Assembly (NCBI RefSeq): GCF_900240285.1
Contig: NZ_OESS01000001.1
Span: forward strand, 868,001-932,000
Reading direction: 5' to 3'
Length of the DNA stretch: 64,000 bases
From: Halobacillus sp. Marseille-P3879
GTDB taxonomy: Bacteria; Bacillota; Bacilli; Bacillales; Halobacillaceae
The position numbers and the translations under genes were made by a program. Positions 8,329 to 17,165 of the stretch are shown here, piece after piece. Position 1 is the stretch's first letter; each line of letters opens with the position of its first letter. The notes beneath the pieces were generated by a model. That model saw only the letters and a list, made by a program, of their open reading frames with translations, had not been told where the DNA came from and did no database searches.

Positions 8329-9681
8329 ATGGACTTAAGTAAGGAGATGGCCAAATACTGCGTCAACTTGAGTTATGAAGATATTCCAGAAGAGGTTCGT
8401 CAATATACAAAGCTTTGTATATTGGATTATTTTAGTTCAGCTATTGCAGGTTCCGATAAAGAACCGATTCGAATCATCAATGAAATGATGCAGGAAATGG
8501 GGGGACAGGATCACTCTACGCTTTTTACGGGTGGTCAATCCAGTGTAATAAATGCAGCACTGATAAATGGAGCTTCCAGTCATATCGTAGAGTTGGATGA
8601 TATCCATAAAGCTTCTATTATACATGCTGCTACCGTTGTTATACCAGCCGCTTTAGCCGTAAGTGAGTGGAGAGAGATGTCTGGGAAAGACCTCATTACT
8701 TCGGTCGTTATTGGATATGAAGTTTGTTACAGGATAGGGGAAGCGGTGTCTCCATCTCACTATTACTATTGGCATAACACGGCGACATGCGGAACATTTG
8801 GGGCTGCTATAGCGACTGCGAAACTAATTGGCTTAAATGAGAAGCAAATAGTTGCTGCTTTAGGGAATGCAGGAACCCAGGCTGCTGGCTTATGGGAATT
8901 TATTGAAGACGGAGCTATGACGAAGCAGCTGCATCCAGGTAAAGCTGCTATGAATGGAACGATGGCTTCTCTGCTTGCGCATAAAGGTTTTACTGGCGCG
9001 CAAAAGATTCTTGAGGGAAATAGAGGGTTTTTTAAATCAATGAGCACGGATCCTAAGGCACATAAAATAACCGAGAACCTGGGGGACGAATTCAAGATCT
9101 TGGAGAACTCATTCAAAGTTCATGCTTCCTGCCGCCATACCCATCATGCGATTGATATTCTTATGAAGATGTCTGATTCAAATCCTATTCCTATTGAAAA
9201 AATTGAAGCTGTAGATGTGCGTACGTATCAAACAGCAATTGATATTACAGATAATCCGTCCCCGGACACCATTTACGCATCTAAATTCAGCCTGCAGTAC
9301 TGCACCGCTTTAGCTCTATCAAAAAAACAGGCCGGGATTCATGATTTTAATGAAACAAGTTTGTGGGATGAGGAAATACGTGAGCTTATGAAAACCGTAA
9401 CACTTCACTCTGATCCATTAATTACGGGTGAGTATCCAGAAAAATGGGGAGCTGAGGTAACAATCACCTTCACAGATGGTCGTTCTATTCAAAGCGGAAC
9501 AGATTTTCCGAAGGGAGATCCTGAAAACCCGGTCTCCACGGAAGAATTAATAGAGAAGTTTCATTCTTTGTCTTATCAATTACCTTTAGAAACTAGAGAA
9601 CATCTAACTGACAAAATTATGAATGTAGAACAAGAAGAGAACGTAGCAGACGTGATGCAAATATTGAAGCAGCCCGTTTAA
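8329..9681 (+). CDS. MmgE/PrpD family protein (second of two)
   Basis: Encodes 450 residues. I place the start at the ATG at 8329, which has GAGGAGG 6 bases upstream, rather than at an upstream ATG that would overlap the hydratase gene. The signature VELDDIHKASIIHAA (about residues 84-98) and MTKQLHPGKAAMNG (near 200) identify the family. The conserved Asp-Asp-x-His is kept, although the following His-His-Pro of the first copy is replaced here. Two diverged MmgE/PrpD genes in one island suggest two consecutive or alternative acids (dehydratase, decarboxylase or epimerase). The gene is 37 bases after the hydratase. Confidence 0.85.
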   Translation: MDLSKEMAKYCVNLSYEDIPEEVRQYTKLCILDYFSSAIAGSDKEPIRIINEMMQEMGGQDHSTLFTGGQSSVINAALINGASSHIVELDDIHKASIIHAATVVIPAALAVSEWREMSGKDLITSVVIGYEVCYRIGEAVSPSHYYYWHNTATCGTFGAAIATAKLIGLNEKQIVAALGNAGTQAAGLWEFIEDGAMTKQLHPGKAAMNGTMASLLAHKGFTGAQKILEGNRGFFKSMSTDPKAHKITENLGDEFKILENSFKVHASCRHTHHAIDILMKMSDSNPIPIEKIEAVDVRTYQTAIDITDNPSPDTIYASKFSLQYCTALALSKKQAGIHDFNETSLWDEEIRELMKTVTLHSDPLITGEYPEKWGAEVTITFTDGRSIQSGTDFPKGDPENPVSTEELIEKFHSLSYQLPLETREHLTDKIMNVEQEENVADVMQILKQPV

Positions 9682-9708
9682 AAATATTTTAATGAGGGGG
9701 GAAGGCTA

Positions 9709-10260
9709 TTGGCTATTCACGTTCAACTGCCCATTGAAGAAAAGGAGCTCGCTTCACTAAAGGCTGGCGATCGAGTGCTATTATCGGGAGTTGTTTTTAC
9801 AGCTCGTGACGCAGCTCATAAACGAATGGTAGAAGAAGAAAAGAAGGGAGTCCCATTACCAGTCGATTTGAACAATCAAGTCATTTATTATGTTGGACCT
9901 ACTCCTACGAAACCTGGAGAAGTGATCGGTTCAGCAGGACCTACAACAAGTGGTCGAATGGATGCCTTTACACCACTGTTACTGGAAAAGGGCTTAAAAG
10001 GAATGATTGGAAAAGGTTACCGCAGTGAAGAAGTTAAAGAATCAATAAAAAAGAACAAAGCCATATACTTCGGAGCAGTTGGAGGGGCTGCTGCATTAAT
10101 CGCACGTTCTATTAAATCCTCCGAGGTCATAGCGTATGAAGATTTAGGAACAGAAGCTATTCGAAAGCTGGAAATCGAGGAGTTTCCGGCAGTTGTCATT
10201 AATGACGCTTACGGGGGCGATTTATATGCTGATGGGGTGGCTCAATATAAGAAGGATTAA
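9709..10260 (+). CDS. Class I fumarase / L-tartrate dehydratase beta subunit
   Basis: Encodes 183 residues, the length of a stand-alone TtdB-type beta subunit of an iron-sulfur hydro-lyase. Key elements are AGPTTSGRMDAF near residue 75, the GKGYRS loop, and YFGAVGGAAALIA near 120, then EDLGTEAIRKLEIEEFPAVV near 147. It must pair with an alpha subunit carrying the [4Fe-4S] cluster; the only one in view is 6 kb downstream at 16295. The start is TTG with a G-rich ribosome site. Likely substrates are fumarate, tartrate, or mesaconate/citramalate. Confidence 0.88.
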   Translation: MAIHVQLPIEEKELASLKAGDRVLLSGVVFTARDAAHKRMVEEEKKGVPLPVDLNNQVIYYVGPTPTKPGEVIGSAGPTTSGRMDAFTPLLLEKGLKGMIGKGYRSEEVKESIKKNKAIYFGAVGGAAALIARSIKSSEVIAYEDLGTEAIRKLEIEEFPAVVINDAYGGDLYADGVAQYKKD

Positions 10261-10319
10261 GTCATAAGCTTTCATTTCTGACACAGGAATGGAAAATACA
10301 TTCAGAGAGGAAATAAACT

Positions 10320-11207
10320 ATGAGAGTCGGTATCATTGGGTTAGGAAACATGGGAGGGAGAATCGCTAAAAGGTTATTAACAGAAGGTTTTGAAGTGGGG
10401 TTATTTGATGTAAATGAAACAGCTGTAAGCCAACTCGTGGAGATGGGGGGAAAGTCTTTTTCTACTCCCGGCGAATTAGCCGAAGAATTCCAATATATCA
10501 TTACGATTCTCCCGAATGTTTCTATTGTAAAGGAAACCCTATTAGGGGAAAGTGGCTTACTTAATCGTCTAACGGAAAAAAGTCTTCTCATCGAAATGAC
10601 TTCTTCTGAACCTTCTGTAACAAAAGAGTTGAATGATATAATGACAGCTAATCACCTGAGGATGATAGATGCGCCGGTGAGTGGAGGGATTCAAAAAGCA
10701 GAAAACGGTTCTCTGGCAATCATGGTAGGTGGCAAGGCAGAAGACGTTCAGGAGGTCTATCCCTTATTACAAAGTATAGGAGAAAATATTACCCACGTTG
10801 GAGAAGTAGGCAGCGGTCATACGATGAAGGCATTAAATAATTTAATATCCGCTACTACACTTGCAGCAACGGGGGAAGCCTTAGCTCTTGGGGTTAAATT
10901 AGGGCTGGATCCTAACCGGATGTTGGATGTTGTTAATTCGAGTACCGGAAGAAGCTTTTCAAGTGAATACAAATTACCGAAACAAGTTTTAACACGTGAG
11001 TTTGAAGTAGGATTCACCTTAGATTTGATGGTGAAAGATTTGAAAATTGCATTAGGTATGGCTGAAGAACAGAAGGTACCGATGATGATAACAGGGGCCA
11101 GTTATCAGCTCTGGAAACAAGCGTGGTCTAAAGGCAGAGGGCCCAGGGACCACACTGAAATTATTCAGCATATAGAAGAAATGATCGATATTGAAATCAA
11201 AGGATAG
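10320..11207 (+). CDS. NAD(P)-dependent beta-hydroxyacid dehydrogenase (3-hydroxyisobutyrate dehydrogenase family)
   Basis: Encodes 295 residues. The Rossmann motif GIIGLGNMGG begins at residue 4, the family substrate motif DAPVSGGIQKAENG is near 118, and the catalytic Lys lies in GHTMKALNN near residue 171. Members reduce or oxidise 3-hydroxyisobutyrate, tartronate semialdehyde or related short beta-hydroxyacids. It is 59 bases after the fumarase beta gene and overlaps the leader of the GntR gene, so it belongs to the same transcription unit. The specific substrate is not predictable. Confidence 0.87.
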   Translation: MRVGIIGLGNMGGRIAKRLLTEGFEVGLFDVNETAVSQLVEMGGKSFSTPGELAEEFQYIITILPNVSIVKETLLGESGLLNRLTEKSLLIEMTSSEPSVTKELNDIMTANHLRMIDAPVSGGIQKAENGSLAIMVGGKAEDVQEVYPLLQSIGENITHVGEVGSGHTMKALNNLISATTLAATGEALALGVKLGLDPNRMLDVVNSSTGRSFSSEYKLPKQVLTREFEVGFTLDLMVKDLKIALGMAEEQKVPMMITGASYQLWKQAWSKGRGPRDHTEIIQHIEEMIDIEIKG

Positions 11208-11226
11208 TTTTAAGGAGATGAAAGCC

Positions 11227-11907
11227 TTGGCAGATTACAAAATAGAGAATTTCGACCGGACGACTTTACAGTTTAAAGTGACGACCAAATTGAGAGAATT
11301 GATTTTAAAAGGTGAATTTAAAATGGGGGAACGCCTCATGCAGGAAGAGTGGGCTGAAAAGCTTGGGGTGAGCAGGATGCCGGTTCGAGATGCTTTAAGA
11401 CAATTAGAGTTGGAAGGTCTCGTAAGAATAGAACCGAGGAAAGGAGCCATTGTCACCCCTATTTCTGAGGAAGATATTAAGGAGATCTATCAACTTCGTG
11501 CGCTCTTAGAAGGGGAAGCGATCGTTAAGTCCTTACCTTATTTAGAAAAACATGACTTGGAAAAACTGGATTCCCTGTACAATCAAATGATTGAATTAAA
11601 TGCAGATAGCAAGGACGTTAAAGAGTACTTAAGCCTGAATGCGGAGTTTCATAAAGTTTTGCGAAGCGGCTGTCCCTGGAGGAGAACGCAAGGGTTCATT
11701 GACACGTTGTGGAAAGGGATACCATCTTATACGCCAAGTGTACTGCCTAATCACCTGGAGGAAGCTCACAAGGAGCACCGTTTGATGGTCGAATATGCTA
11801 TTGCGAGAGATGCGGACAAGCTTAAAGAAGTGACCGTAAATCATATCCTAAGAACAAGGGACGAATTGATTAAAATGGTTACGAATAATGAGGAAGTAAA
11901 TAACTAG
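11227..11907 (+). CDS. GntR family (FCD/FadR-type) transcriptional regulator
   Basis: Encodes 226 residues. The N-terminal winged helix-turn-helix spans about residues 15-75 (EWAEKLGVSRMPVRDALRQL is the recognition region), and the rest is an all-helical FCD ligand domain, which in relatives binds carboxylic acids through a metal. The TTG at 11227 is preferred because AAGGAG lies 9 bases upstream. The gene is embedded in the catabolic operon, 19 bases from both neighbours' coding ends, so it probably regulates this island. The TTGTATCCAA-type elements at 2287, 2413, 6495 and 16237 are candidate sites. Confidence 0.88.
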   Translation: MADYKIENFDRTTLQFKVTTKLRELILKGEFKMGERLMQEEWAEKLGVSRMPVRDALRQLELEGLVRIEPRKGAIVTPISEEDIKEIYQLRALLEGEAIVKSLPYLEKHDLEKLDSLYNQMIELNADSKDVKEYLSLNAEFHKVLRSGCPWRRTQGFIDTLWKGIPSYTPSVLPNHLEEAHKEHRLMVEYAIARDADKLKEVTVNHILRTRDELIKMVTNNEEVNN

Positions 11908-11926
11908 TCAGTTAGGAGAGGATGAG

Positions 11927-12991
11927 ATGAAGAAGTACGAGATATCCGTCATACCTGGAGATGGAATTGGAAAGGAAGTAGTACCTGAAGCGATTCGTGT
12001 GTTAAATAAGCTTAGTGAAATCCATGGAGGTTTTCAGCTGTCCTACAAGGAGTTTCCTTGGGGATCCGACTATTATATGCAGCATGGAAGAATGATACCG
12101 GAGGATGGGATGGCACAGCTTGAACAAAGTGATGCCATATTTTTAGGAGCGGTAGGAGACCCGGCTCTTGTACCAGATCATATCTCTTTAAATGGATTAC
12201 TGCTTAAAATTCGCAGGGAATTCGAACAAGTCGTAAACATTAGACCTGCTAAACAATTGGAAGGGGTAGCATCTCCACTCTCTCATCCGAAGGATTTTGA
12301 TTTTATAGTTGTTAGAGAAAACAGCGAAGGAGAATACAGCAGTTCGGGAGGAAGAGTACATTCAGGCGAGGATGAGGTAGTCGTACAAAATGCAGTCTTT
12401 ACTAAAAAAGCAGTTTCGCGTGTGATGAAGTATGCTTATCAGTTAGCTGAAACGCGAGACTCCAGGCTGACAAGTGCGACAAAATCAAATGGAATTGTCC
12501 ATTCTATGCCATTTTGGGATGAGGTATTAAAAGAACTATCTAGTGATTATCCTTCAGTAGAAGTTGAAAACTTCCATATTGACGCACTTTCTGCCTTCAT
12601 GGTTACGAAGCCGCATAGTTTTGACGTGATTGTAGGCAGTAATTTATTTGGTGACATATTAACAGACTTAGGGTCGGCTATTATGGGAAGCATAGGGATC
12701 GCGCCTTCTGGCAATCTTAATCTCAACCACAAGCATCCTTCTATGTTTGAACCCGTGCATGGCTCTGCCCCTGATATAGTTGGCCAGAATCTAGCAAACC
12801 CGATTGGTCAAATTTGGACGGCTAAGATGATGCTGGATCACCTTGGAGAAAATGAAGCGGGAGCTGAACTACTAAAAGCTATGGAGTATGTGTTGAAAAA
12901 TGGTGTGAAAACCCCTGATATAGGCGGCACAAATTCAACGGAAGAAGTTTCAAATGCGATAATCGATCGATTTTCTGCTGTTTTACAATAA
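11927..12991 (+). CDS. Isocitrate/isopropylmalate dehydrogenase family, tartrate/D-malate-type
   Basis: Encodes 354 residues. It has the conserved GDGIGKEVVPEA at residues 9-20, the substrate loop VVRENSEGEYSSSGGR near 130, FDVIVGSNLFGDILTDLG near 228 and the adenine-binding EPVHGSAPDI near 273. The RENSEGEYS form is typical of tartrate dehydrogenase/decarboxylase and D-malate dehydrogenase rather than LeuB, and no leucine genes are nearby. The likely reaction is NAD-dependent oxidative decarboxylation of a 2-hydroxy dicarboxylate to a keto acid. It follows the GntR gene by 19 bases. Confidence 0.85.
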   Translation: MKKYEISVIPGDGIGKEVVPEAIRVLNKLSEIHGGFQLSYKEFPWGSDYYMQHGRMIPEDGMAQLEQSDAIFLGAVGDPALVPDHISLNGLLLKIRREFEQVVNIRPAKQLEGVASPLSHPKDFDFIVVRENSEGEYSSSGGRVHSGEDEVVVQNAVFTKKAVSRVMKYAYQLAETRDSRLTSATKSNGIVHSMPFWDEVLKELSSDYPSVEVENFHIDALSAFMVTKPHSFDVIVGSNLFGDILTDLGSAIMGSIGIAPSGNLNLNHKHPSMFEPVHGSAPDIVGQNLANPIGQIWTAKMMLDHLGENEAGAELLKAMEYVLKNGVKTPDIGGTNSTEEVSNAIIDRFSAVLQ

Positions 12992-13123
12992 GTATCTATG
13001 AGATTAATACATGAAATGGATGCAATTTTTGCTTTGTTCGTTCCTATGGTCTCCCTTTATAATTAAAAGTGCAAATATAATTTTTTGAATTTTTAAAAAT
13101 ATAAAAGCTAGGAGAGTGCTAAA

Positions 13124-14317
13124 ATGGAAAAATTAAAAGAACAGGGGTTTCAGTCGCTGACGGAAAAAGAAAGAGATGAGCTTAGACAAGATGTCCGAGA
13201 GTTATGCAGTAAGTTTCCAAATACATACTGGCAGAAGTTAGATAAAGAACGGCAGTATCCCTATGAATTTGTAGAAGAATTAACGAAATCCGGCTATCTA
13301 TCCATCCTGATTCCAAAAGAATATGGAGGCAAAGGATATGGGATGACAGAGGCCACCATTGTGCTGGAAGAAATTAACCGATCTGGAGGCCATGCTGCAG
13401 GCTGTCATGCGCAAATGTATACGATGGGAGCGTTACTAAAGCATGGAAGTGAAGAACAGAAAAGAACTTATTTACCTGGCATTGCTGATGGTTCGATTAA
13501 ATTTCAAGCTTTTTCAGTAACAGAACCTAACGCTGGGTCCAACACGACAGCCATTGAGACATTTGCTGAGAAAACGTCAGATGGATATGTGATCAATGGA
13601 CACAAAAACTGGACGAGCAGGGTATTACAATCTGATCTTGTCATGCTGCTGGCTCGAACGAAAGAAGTTAACCCTGATAAACGTACCGAAGGACTGAGCC
13701 TGTTTTTAATTGATCTCCGGGAGATTAGAGAGAATCAGCCTGAATCCTTTGTAGTGGAACCGGTTCGAACCATGTTTAATTATGCGACCAATAAAGTGTG
13801 GTATAACGACATGAAAGTACCTCTCAACAGCTTAATAGGTGAAGAGGGTAAAGGATTCCGTTACGTTTTGGATGGAATGAATGCAGAAAGAATCCTCCTC
13901 TCTGCTGAAGCCATTGGGGACGGCTATTTCTTTATTGACAGAGCGACAGATTATGCTAAAGAACGAAAAGTATTTGAAAAACAAATTGGAGAAAATCAAG
14001 GCATCCAATTTCCATTGTCACGCGCTTATATGGCTGTTAAAGCGGCTGATACCGTGAGATATGAAGCTGCAAGAAAGTTCGATAATAACGAGAAATGCGG
14101 GGAGCAAGCGAACATGGCCAAGTTCTTATCAAGTGAAGCCAGCTGGCAGGCTGCTAACACTTGTCTCGATACCCATGGCGGCAACGGATTTGTCGATGAG
14201 TATGATGTAGAACGAAAATTTAGAGAAACGAGAATGTACCAGGTAGCTCCTGTCAGCAACAACATGATTATGGCTTATATTGGCCAGCATGTGTTAGGAC
14301 TGCCAAGGTCTTATTGA
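13124..14317 (+). CDS. Acyl-CoA dehydrogenase family protein
   Basis: Encodes 397 residues. FAD-binding and substrate segments are clear: AFSVTEPNAGSN near 128, INGHKNWTS near 155, QFPLSRAYMAVKAAD near 290, and DTHGGNGFVDEYDVER near 345. The usual catalytic Glu of the C-terminal YEGT motif is replaced: the aligned stretch reads MYQVAPVSNN. A Glu is present instead in GMNAERILL near residue 246, where isovaleryl-CoA dehydrogenase-type enzymes keep theirs. This suggests a branched acyl-CoA substrate. The gene lies 132 bases after the previous one with its own AGGAG, and ends 5 bases from the converging lysR gene. Confidence 0.85.
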   Translation: MEKLKEQGFQSLTEKERDELRQDVRELCSKFPNTYWQKLDKERQYPYEFVEELTKSGYLSILIPKEYGGKGYGMTEATIVLEEINRSGGHAAGCHAQMYTMGALLKHGSEEQKRTYLPGIADGSIKFQAFSVTEPNAGSNTTAIETFAEKTSDGYVINGHKNWTSRVLQSDLVMLLARTKEVNPDKRTEGLSLFLIDLREIRENQPESFVVEPVRTMFNYATNKVWYNDMKVPLNSLIGEEGKGFRYVLDGMNAERILLSAEAIGDGYFFIDRATDYAKERKVFEKQIGENQGIQFPLSRAYMAVKAADTVRYEAARKFDNNEKCGEQANMAKFLSSEASWQAANTCLDTHGGNGFVDEYDVERKFRETRMYQVAPVSNNMIMAYIGQHVLGLPRSY

Positions 14318-14322
14318 ATCCT

Positions 14323-15207
14323 TTACTTCCTATTAAATGTGAAATCGAAAGTAAAGTTTTTGAATGATTTAGCGGCATTTGAGATATAATCTTTCTTTTT
14401 ATGAATAAGGTAGATTGTTCTTTCTAAATCAAATGACGGAATCGAAGAAACGTGGATGTTCTGAAGGTTCCTTACAGTTGATTCAGGCACAAAGGCAATC
14501 CCCATATTGGCGGAAACTAATCCAATGACACTATTAATTTCCAATCCTTCATAAATCACATTGGGATAGATGTTATATTGAAATAAGGTAGAATCAATAA
14601 CATTCCGTAACTCCGTATTTTTATTGTAATGGATAAAAGGTTCATCCATGATTTCTTCAAGAGGAACAACTTCAATTTCAGCAAAACGATGGCTCTTAGA
14701 AGTGATCAATATAATTTTTTCTTTGAAAATAGGGTAATACATTAAATCAGCTAAAGGTTTATAATGAGTAGCAAATCCTAAATCTATTTCATCGGTAAGC
14801 AGGTTTTTGATGATAAGTTCTGCATTGTCTTCGTGCAGGGACAGTGTATGATTCGTATTTTTCTTTTGAAAAGCATTTAATAAGGAAGGGATGTAATTCA
14901 GTCCAAGACTATGAACATAAGATATTGTCACATTCCGGTTTGTAGAATTCGTGAGGTTGATGAGTTTTTCTTTCGAAACTTCCACCTTATTAACGATTTC
15001 CTTCGCATCCTTTAGAAAAGCTTTTCCTTGATTGTTCAAAAATATTTGTCGGTTCTTTCGATTAAATAAAGAAACCCCTAATTCTTTTTCTAATGACGTG
15101 ATGGATCGGCTCAAGGCAGACTGCGAAAGTGCCAGTGTTTCAGAAGCTTTCGTCATATGTTCTTGTTCTGCTGTAACGATGAAATAATATAATTGTGAAA
15201 TATCCAT
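14323..15207 (-). CDS. LysR family transcriptional regulator
   Basis: Encodes 294 residues. The N-terminal helix-turn-helix (residues 18-40, EHMTKASETLALSQSALSRS region) and a periplasmic-binding-like effector domain from about 90 to 290 are normal for LysR proteins. The ATG at 15207 has AAAGGAG 7 bases upstream. It is transcribed divergently from the CitE-like gene, with 67 bases between the starts, the classic arrangement for a LysR activator and its target. It converges on the acyl-CoA dehydrogenase with only 5 bases between stops. Confidence 0.92.
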   Translation of the reverse strand: MDISQLYYFIVTAEQEHMTKASETLALSQSALSRSITSLEKELGVSLFNRKNRQIFLNNQGKAFLKDAKEIVNKVEVSKEKLINLTNSTNRNVTISYVHSLGLNYIPSLLNAFQKKNTNHTLSLHEDNAELIIKNLLTDEIDLGFATHYKPLADLMYYPIFKEKIILITSKSHRFAEIEVVPLEEIMDEPFIHYNKNTELRNVIDSTLFQYNIYPNVIYEGLEINSVIGLVSANMGIAFVPESTVRNLQNIHVSSIPSFDLERTIYLIHKKKDYISNAAKSFKNFTFDFTFNRK

Positions 15208-15274
15208 TAGGAAACTCCTTTATTTTGTTATAAAGTGAAGGAAAACAATAAGTAGAAGGAGGTCTCTGACTCCT

Positions 15275-16126
15275 ATGTTTAACCGCCGTTCCTACCTTTT
15301 TGTACCTGCATCCAGTGGGAAAATGGTTGAAAAAGCTATACGATCTGAAGCAGATAGTGTAATCATAGACTTAGAGGATGCCGTGGCACTTACCGAGAAA
15401 AAGAGAGCTAGAGAAGTTATCAAAAGCTCTGTTGATAATTTAGAGTACAATAAACAAATCTTCGTCCGAATTAATAACCTAAATACCCCTTTCTGGGAAG
15501 AGGATGTTGTCTGCGCTATTCGGATAAAAGCTGATGGGATTATGCTCCCTAAAGCAGAGTGCGCGCAGGACATCGAAAGATTATGTGAAAAAATACAGCA
15601 AGAAATTGAAAGCGATACCAATCCTGGGTTTAGAATAATCCCTTTAATCGAAACGGCAAAAGGGATTCAGCAGGCATATGAAATTGCCAGTTCAAGTAAT
15701 TTTATTGATCGATTGGCTTTTGGATCTATTGACTATTCTTTGGATATTGACTGCCAATTATCACCTGAAGGCTTTGAGTTGTTATTTGCACGATCTCAAA
15801 TTGTAAATGCATCAAGAGCAGCTGGGATACACTCTCCAATTGATGCCGTTTATCCTGATTTGAATGATGACGATGGTTTAATAAAGGAAGCATCATTTGC
15901 CCGGCAGCTGGGTTTTAAAGGAAAAATGATTATCCATCCAAAACAAATTGAGAGCGTTCATAAATTATTCTCTCCCTCTAAAGCAGAAATGATTTATTGC
16001 CAGGAGGTTGTAGAAAAATTTGAAGAAGCGGAAAAACAAGGTATAGCATCTATAAGATATAAAAATAAGCTGATAGATTACCCCGTTTATTTAAAAGCCA
16101 AGCAAGTGCTGGATAAACTAGGATAA
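15275..16126 (+). CDS. HpcH/HpaI aldolase/CitE family lyase, probable citramalyl-CoA or malyl-CoA lyase
   Basis: Encodes 283 residues. The CitE pattern is complete: RSYLFVPASSGKMVEKA at 5-21, DLEDAV at 37-42, the substrate Arg in FVRINN near 70, the metal Glu in LIETAKG near 127, and the metal Asp in FGSIDYSLD near 150. Stand-alone CitE-like proteins outside citrate lyase operons cleave malyl-CoA or citramalyl-CoA into acetyl-CoA plus glyoxylate or pyruvate. The adjacent fumarase-type alpha subunit and class III CoA-transferase match mesaconate or citramalate breakdown. The start has GGAGG, at a rather long 12-base spacing. Confidence 0.85.
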   Translation: MFNRRSYLFVPASSGKMVEKAIRSEADSVIIDLEDAVALTEKKRAREVIKSSVDNLEYNKQIFVRINNLNTPFWEEDVVCAIRIKADGIMLPKAECAQDIERLCEKIQQEIESDTNPGFRIIPLIETAKGIQQAYEIASSSNFIDRLAFGSIDYSLDIDCQLSPEGFELLFARSQIVNASRAAGIHSPIDAVYPDLNDDDGLIKEASFARQLGFKGKMIIHPKQIESVHKLFSPSKAEMIYCQEVVEKFEEAEKQGIASIRYKNKLIDYPVYLKAKQVLDKLG

Positions 16127-16191
16127 TATAAAAAGAATAAAAGAAAAACAGTTTTTTGTCTATGAGGCAGGGAACCGCATATTTAATCTAA

Positions 16192-16220
16192 GTTGAATCC
16201 CCTAATAAAGGGAGTTCAAC
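16192..16220 (+). terminator. Stem-loop after the CitE-like gene
   Basis: GTTGAATCCCCT and AGGGAGTTCAAC form a 12-position stem with one mismatch, followed by ATTTTATTAT. It lies in the 160-base gap before the fumarase alpha gene and may be a weak terminator or processing site. Confidence 0.4.
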
Positions 16221-16236
16221 ATTTTATTATCATTTC

Positions 16237-16248
16237 TTGTGTATCCAA
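16237..16248 (+). promoter_or_regulatory. Candidate TTGTGTATCCAA element
   Basis: TTGTGTATCCAA shares GTATCCAA with the paired sites at 2287 and 2413, and stands 47 bases before the fumarase alpha start. It may link this gene to the same regulator as the TRAP genes. Confidence 0.35.
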
Positions 16249-16294
16249 TATCCGATGCAGTAGAATTCAAACTTATTGAAAGAAGGTGGAAGAA

Positions 16295-17140
16295 GTGAAA
16301 ACCATCCCCTATGAAAAAATTGTTGAGGAAGTTGCCGGGATGTGTCAGGAAGCTAACTATGATTTAGGAGAAGATGTGGTTAATGCGTTTAAGACTGCGG
16401 TGAAAGAAGAGGAATCGGAAACAGGCAAGGATGTATTAAATCAGTTAATTACGAACGCCAATATAGCGACTAGTGAACGTGTTCCTATGTGCCAGGATAC
16501 AGGGGTGTCAGTATTCTTTGTCGAGCTCGGGCAAGATTGTCACATCATCGGTGGGAATTTAAATGATGCTATTAATGAAGGGGTGATGAAAGGCTACGAG
16601 GAAGGATATCTCCGTCACTCCATTGTAGATCACCCGATCACTAGAAACAAAAGCTCAGAATACAATTCTCCTTCAGTCATTCATATAGATGTGGTTCAAG
16701 GAGATACGTTATCCATTCATATGACAGCTAAAGGAGGTGGGGCTGAAAATATGAGCACCTTAAAGATGCTGAAACCTTCAGATGGCTTGGAGGGGGTCAA
16801 AGAATATATTATTGATACGGTTAAAGTAGCCGGCCCCAATGCTTGTCCGCCTTTAGTAGTAGGAATTGGTATTGGCGGCAATTTTGAGAAATGTGCACTA
16901 TTAGCGAAGAAATCTTTATTCCGACCGGTAGGGGAAAGAAGTGATCGTGAAGATATTGCACAGCTAGAAGAAGAATTGATGGAGGAGATCAATCGTTTAG
17001 GTATTGGCCCTCAAGGGTTAGGAGGAAGTACGACTGCCCTAGATGTGAAAATCGAAATTGCTCCTTGTCATATTGCTGCCTTACCAGTAGCTGTAAACCT
17101 GAATTGTCATGCCAGCCGCCACAAAAAAGCAGTTATCTAG
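16295..17140 (+). CDS. Class I fumarase / L-tartrate dehydratase alpha subunit
   Basis: Encodes 281 residues, matching TtdA-type alpha subunits that hold the [4Fe-4S] cluster. The three cluster cysteines are recognisable in VPMCQDTG (near 64), NACPPLVVG (near 180) and APCHIAALP (near 258), and the glycine-rich KGGGAENMS loop is intact. It needs the beta subunit encoded at 9709. I prefer the GTG at 16295, 5 bases after AAGGTGG, over one overlapping that site. Between a CitE-like lyase and a class III CoA-transferase, mesaconase (mesaconate to citramalate) is a reasonable guess; fumarase or tartrate dehydratase are alternatives. Confidence 0.87.
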   Translation: MKTIPYEKIVEEVAGMCQEANYDLGEDVVNAFKTAVKEEESETGKDVLNQLITNANIATSERVPMCQDTGVSVFFVELGQDCHIIGGNLNDAINEGVMKGYEEGYLRHSIVDHPITRNKSSEYNSPSVIHIDVVQGDTLSIHMTAKGGGAENMSTLKMLKPSDGLEGVKEYIIDTVKVAGPNACPPLVVGIGIGGNFEKCALLAKKSLFRPVGERSDREDIAQLEEELMEEINRLGIGPQGLGGSTTALDVKIEIAPCHIAALPVAVNLNCHASRHKKAVI

Positions 17141-17165
17141 ATATTAATTATATAGGAGGACTTAC

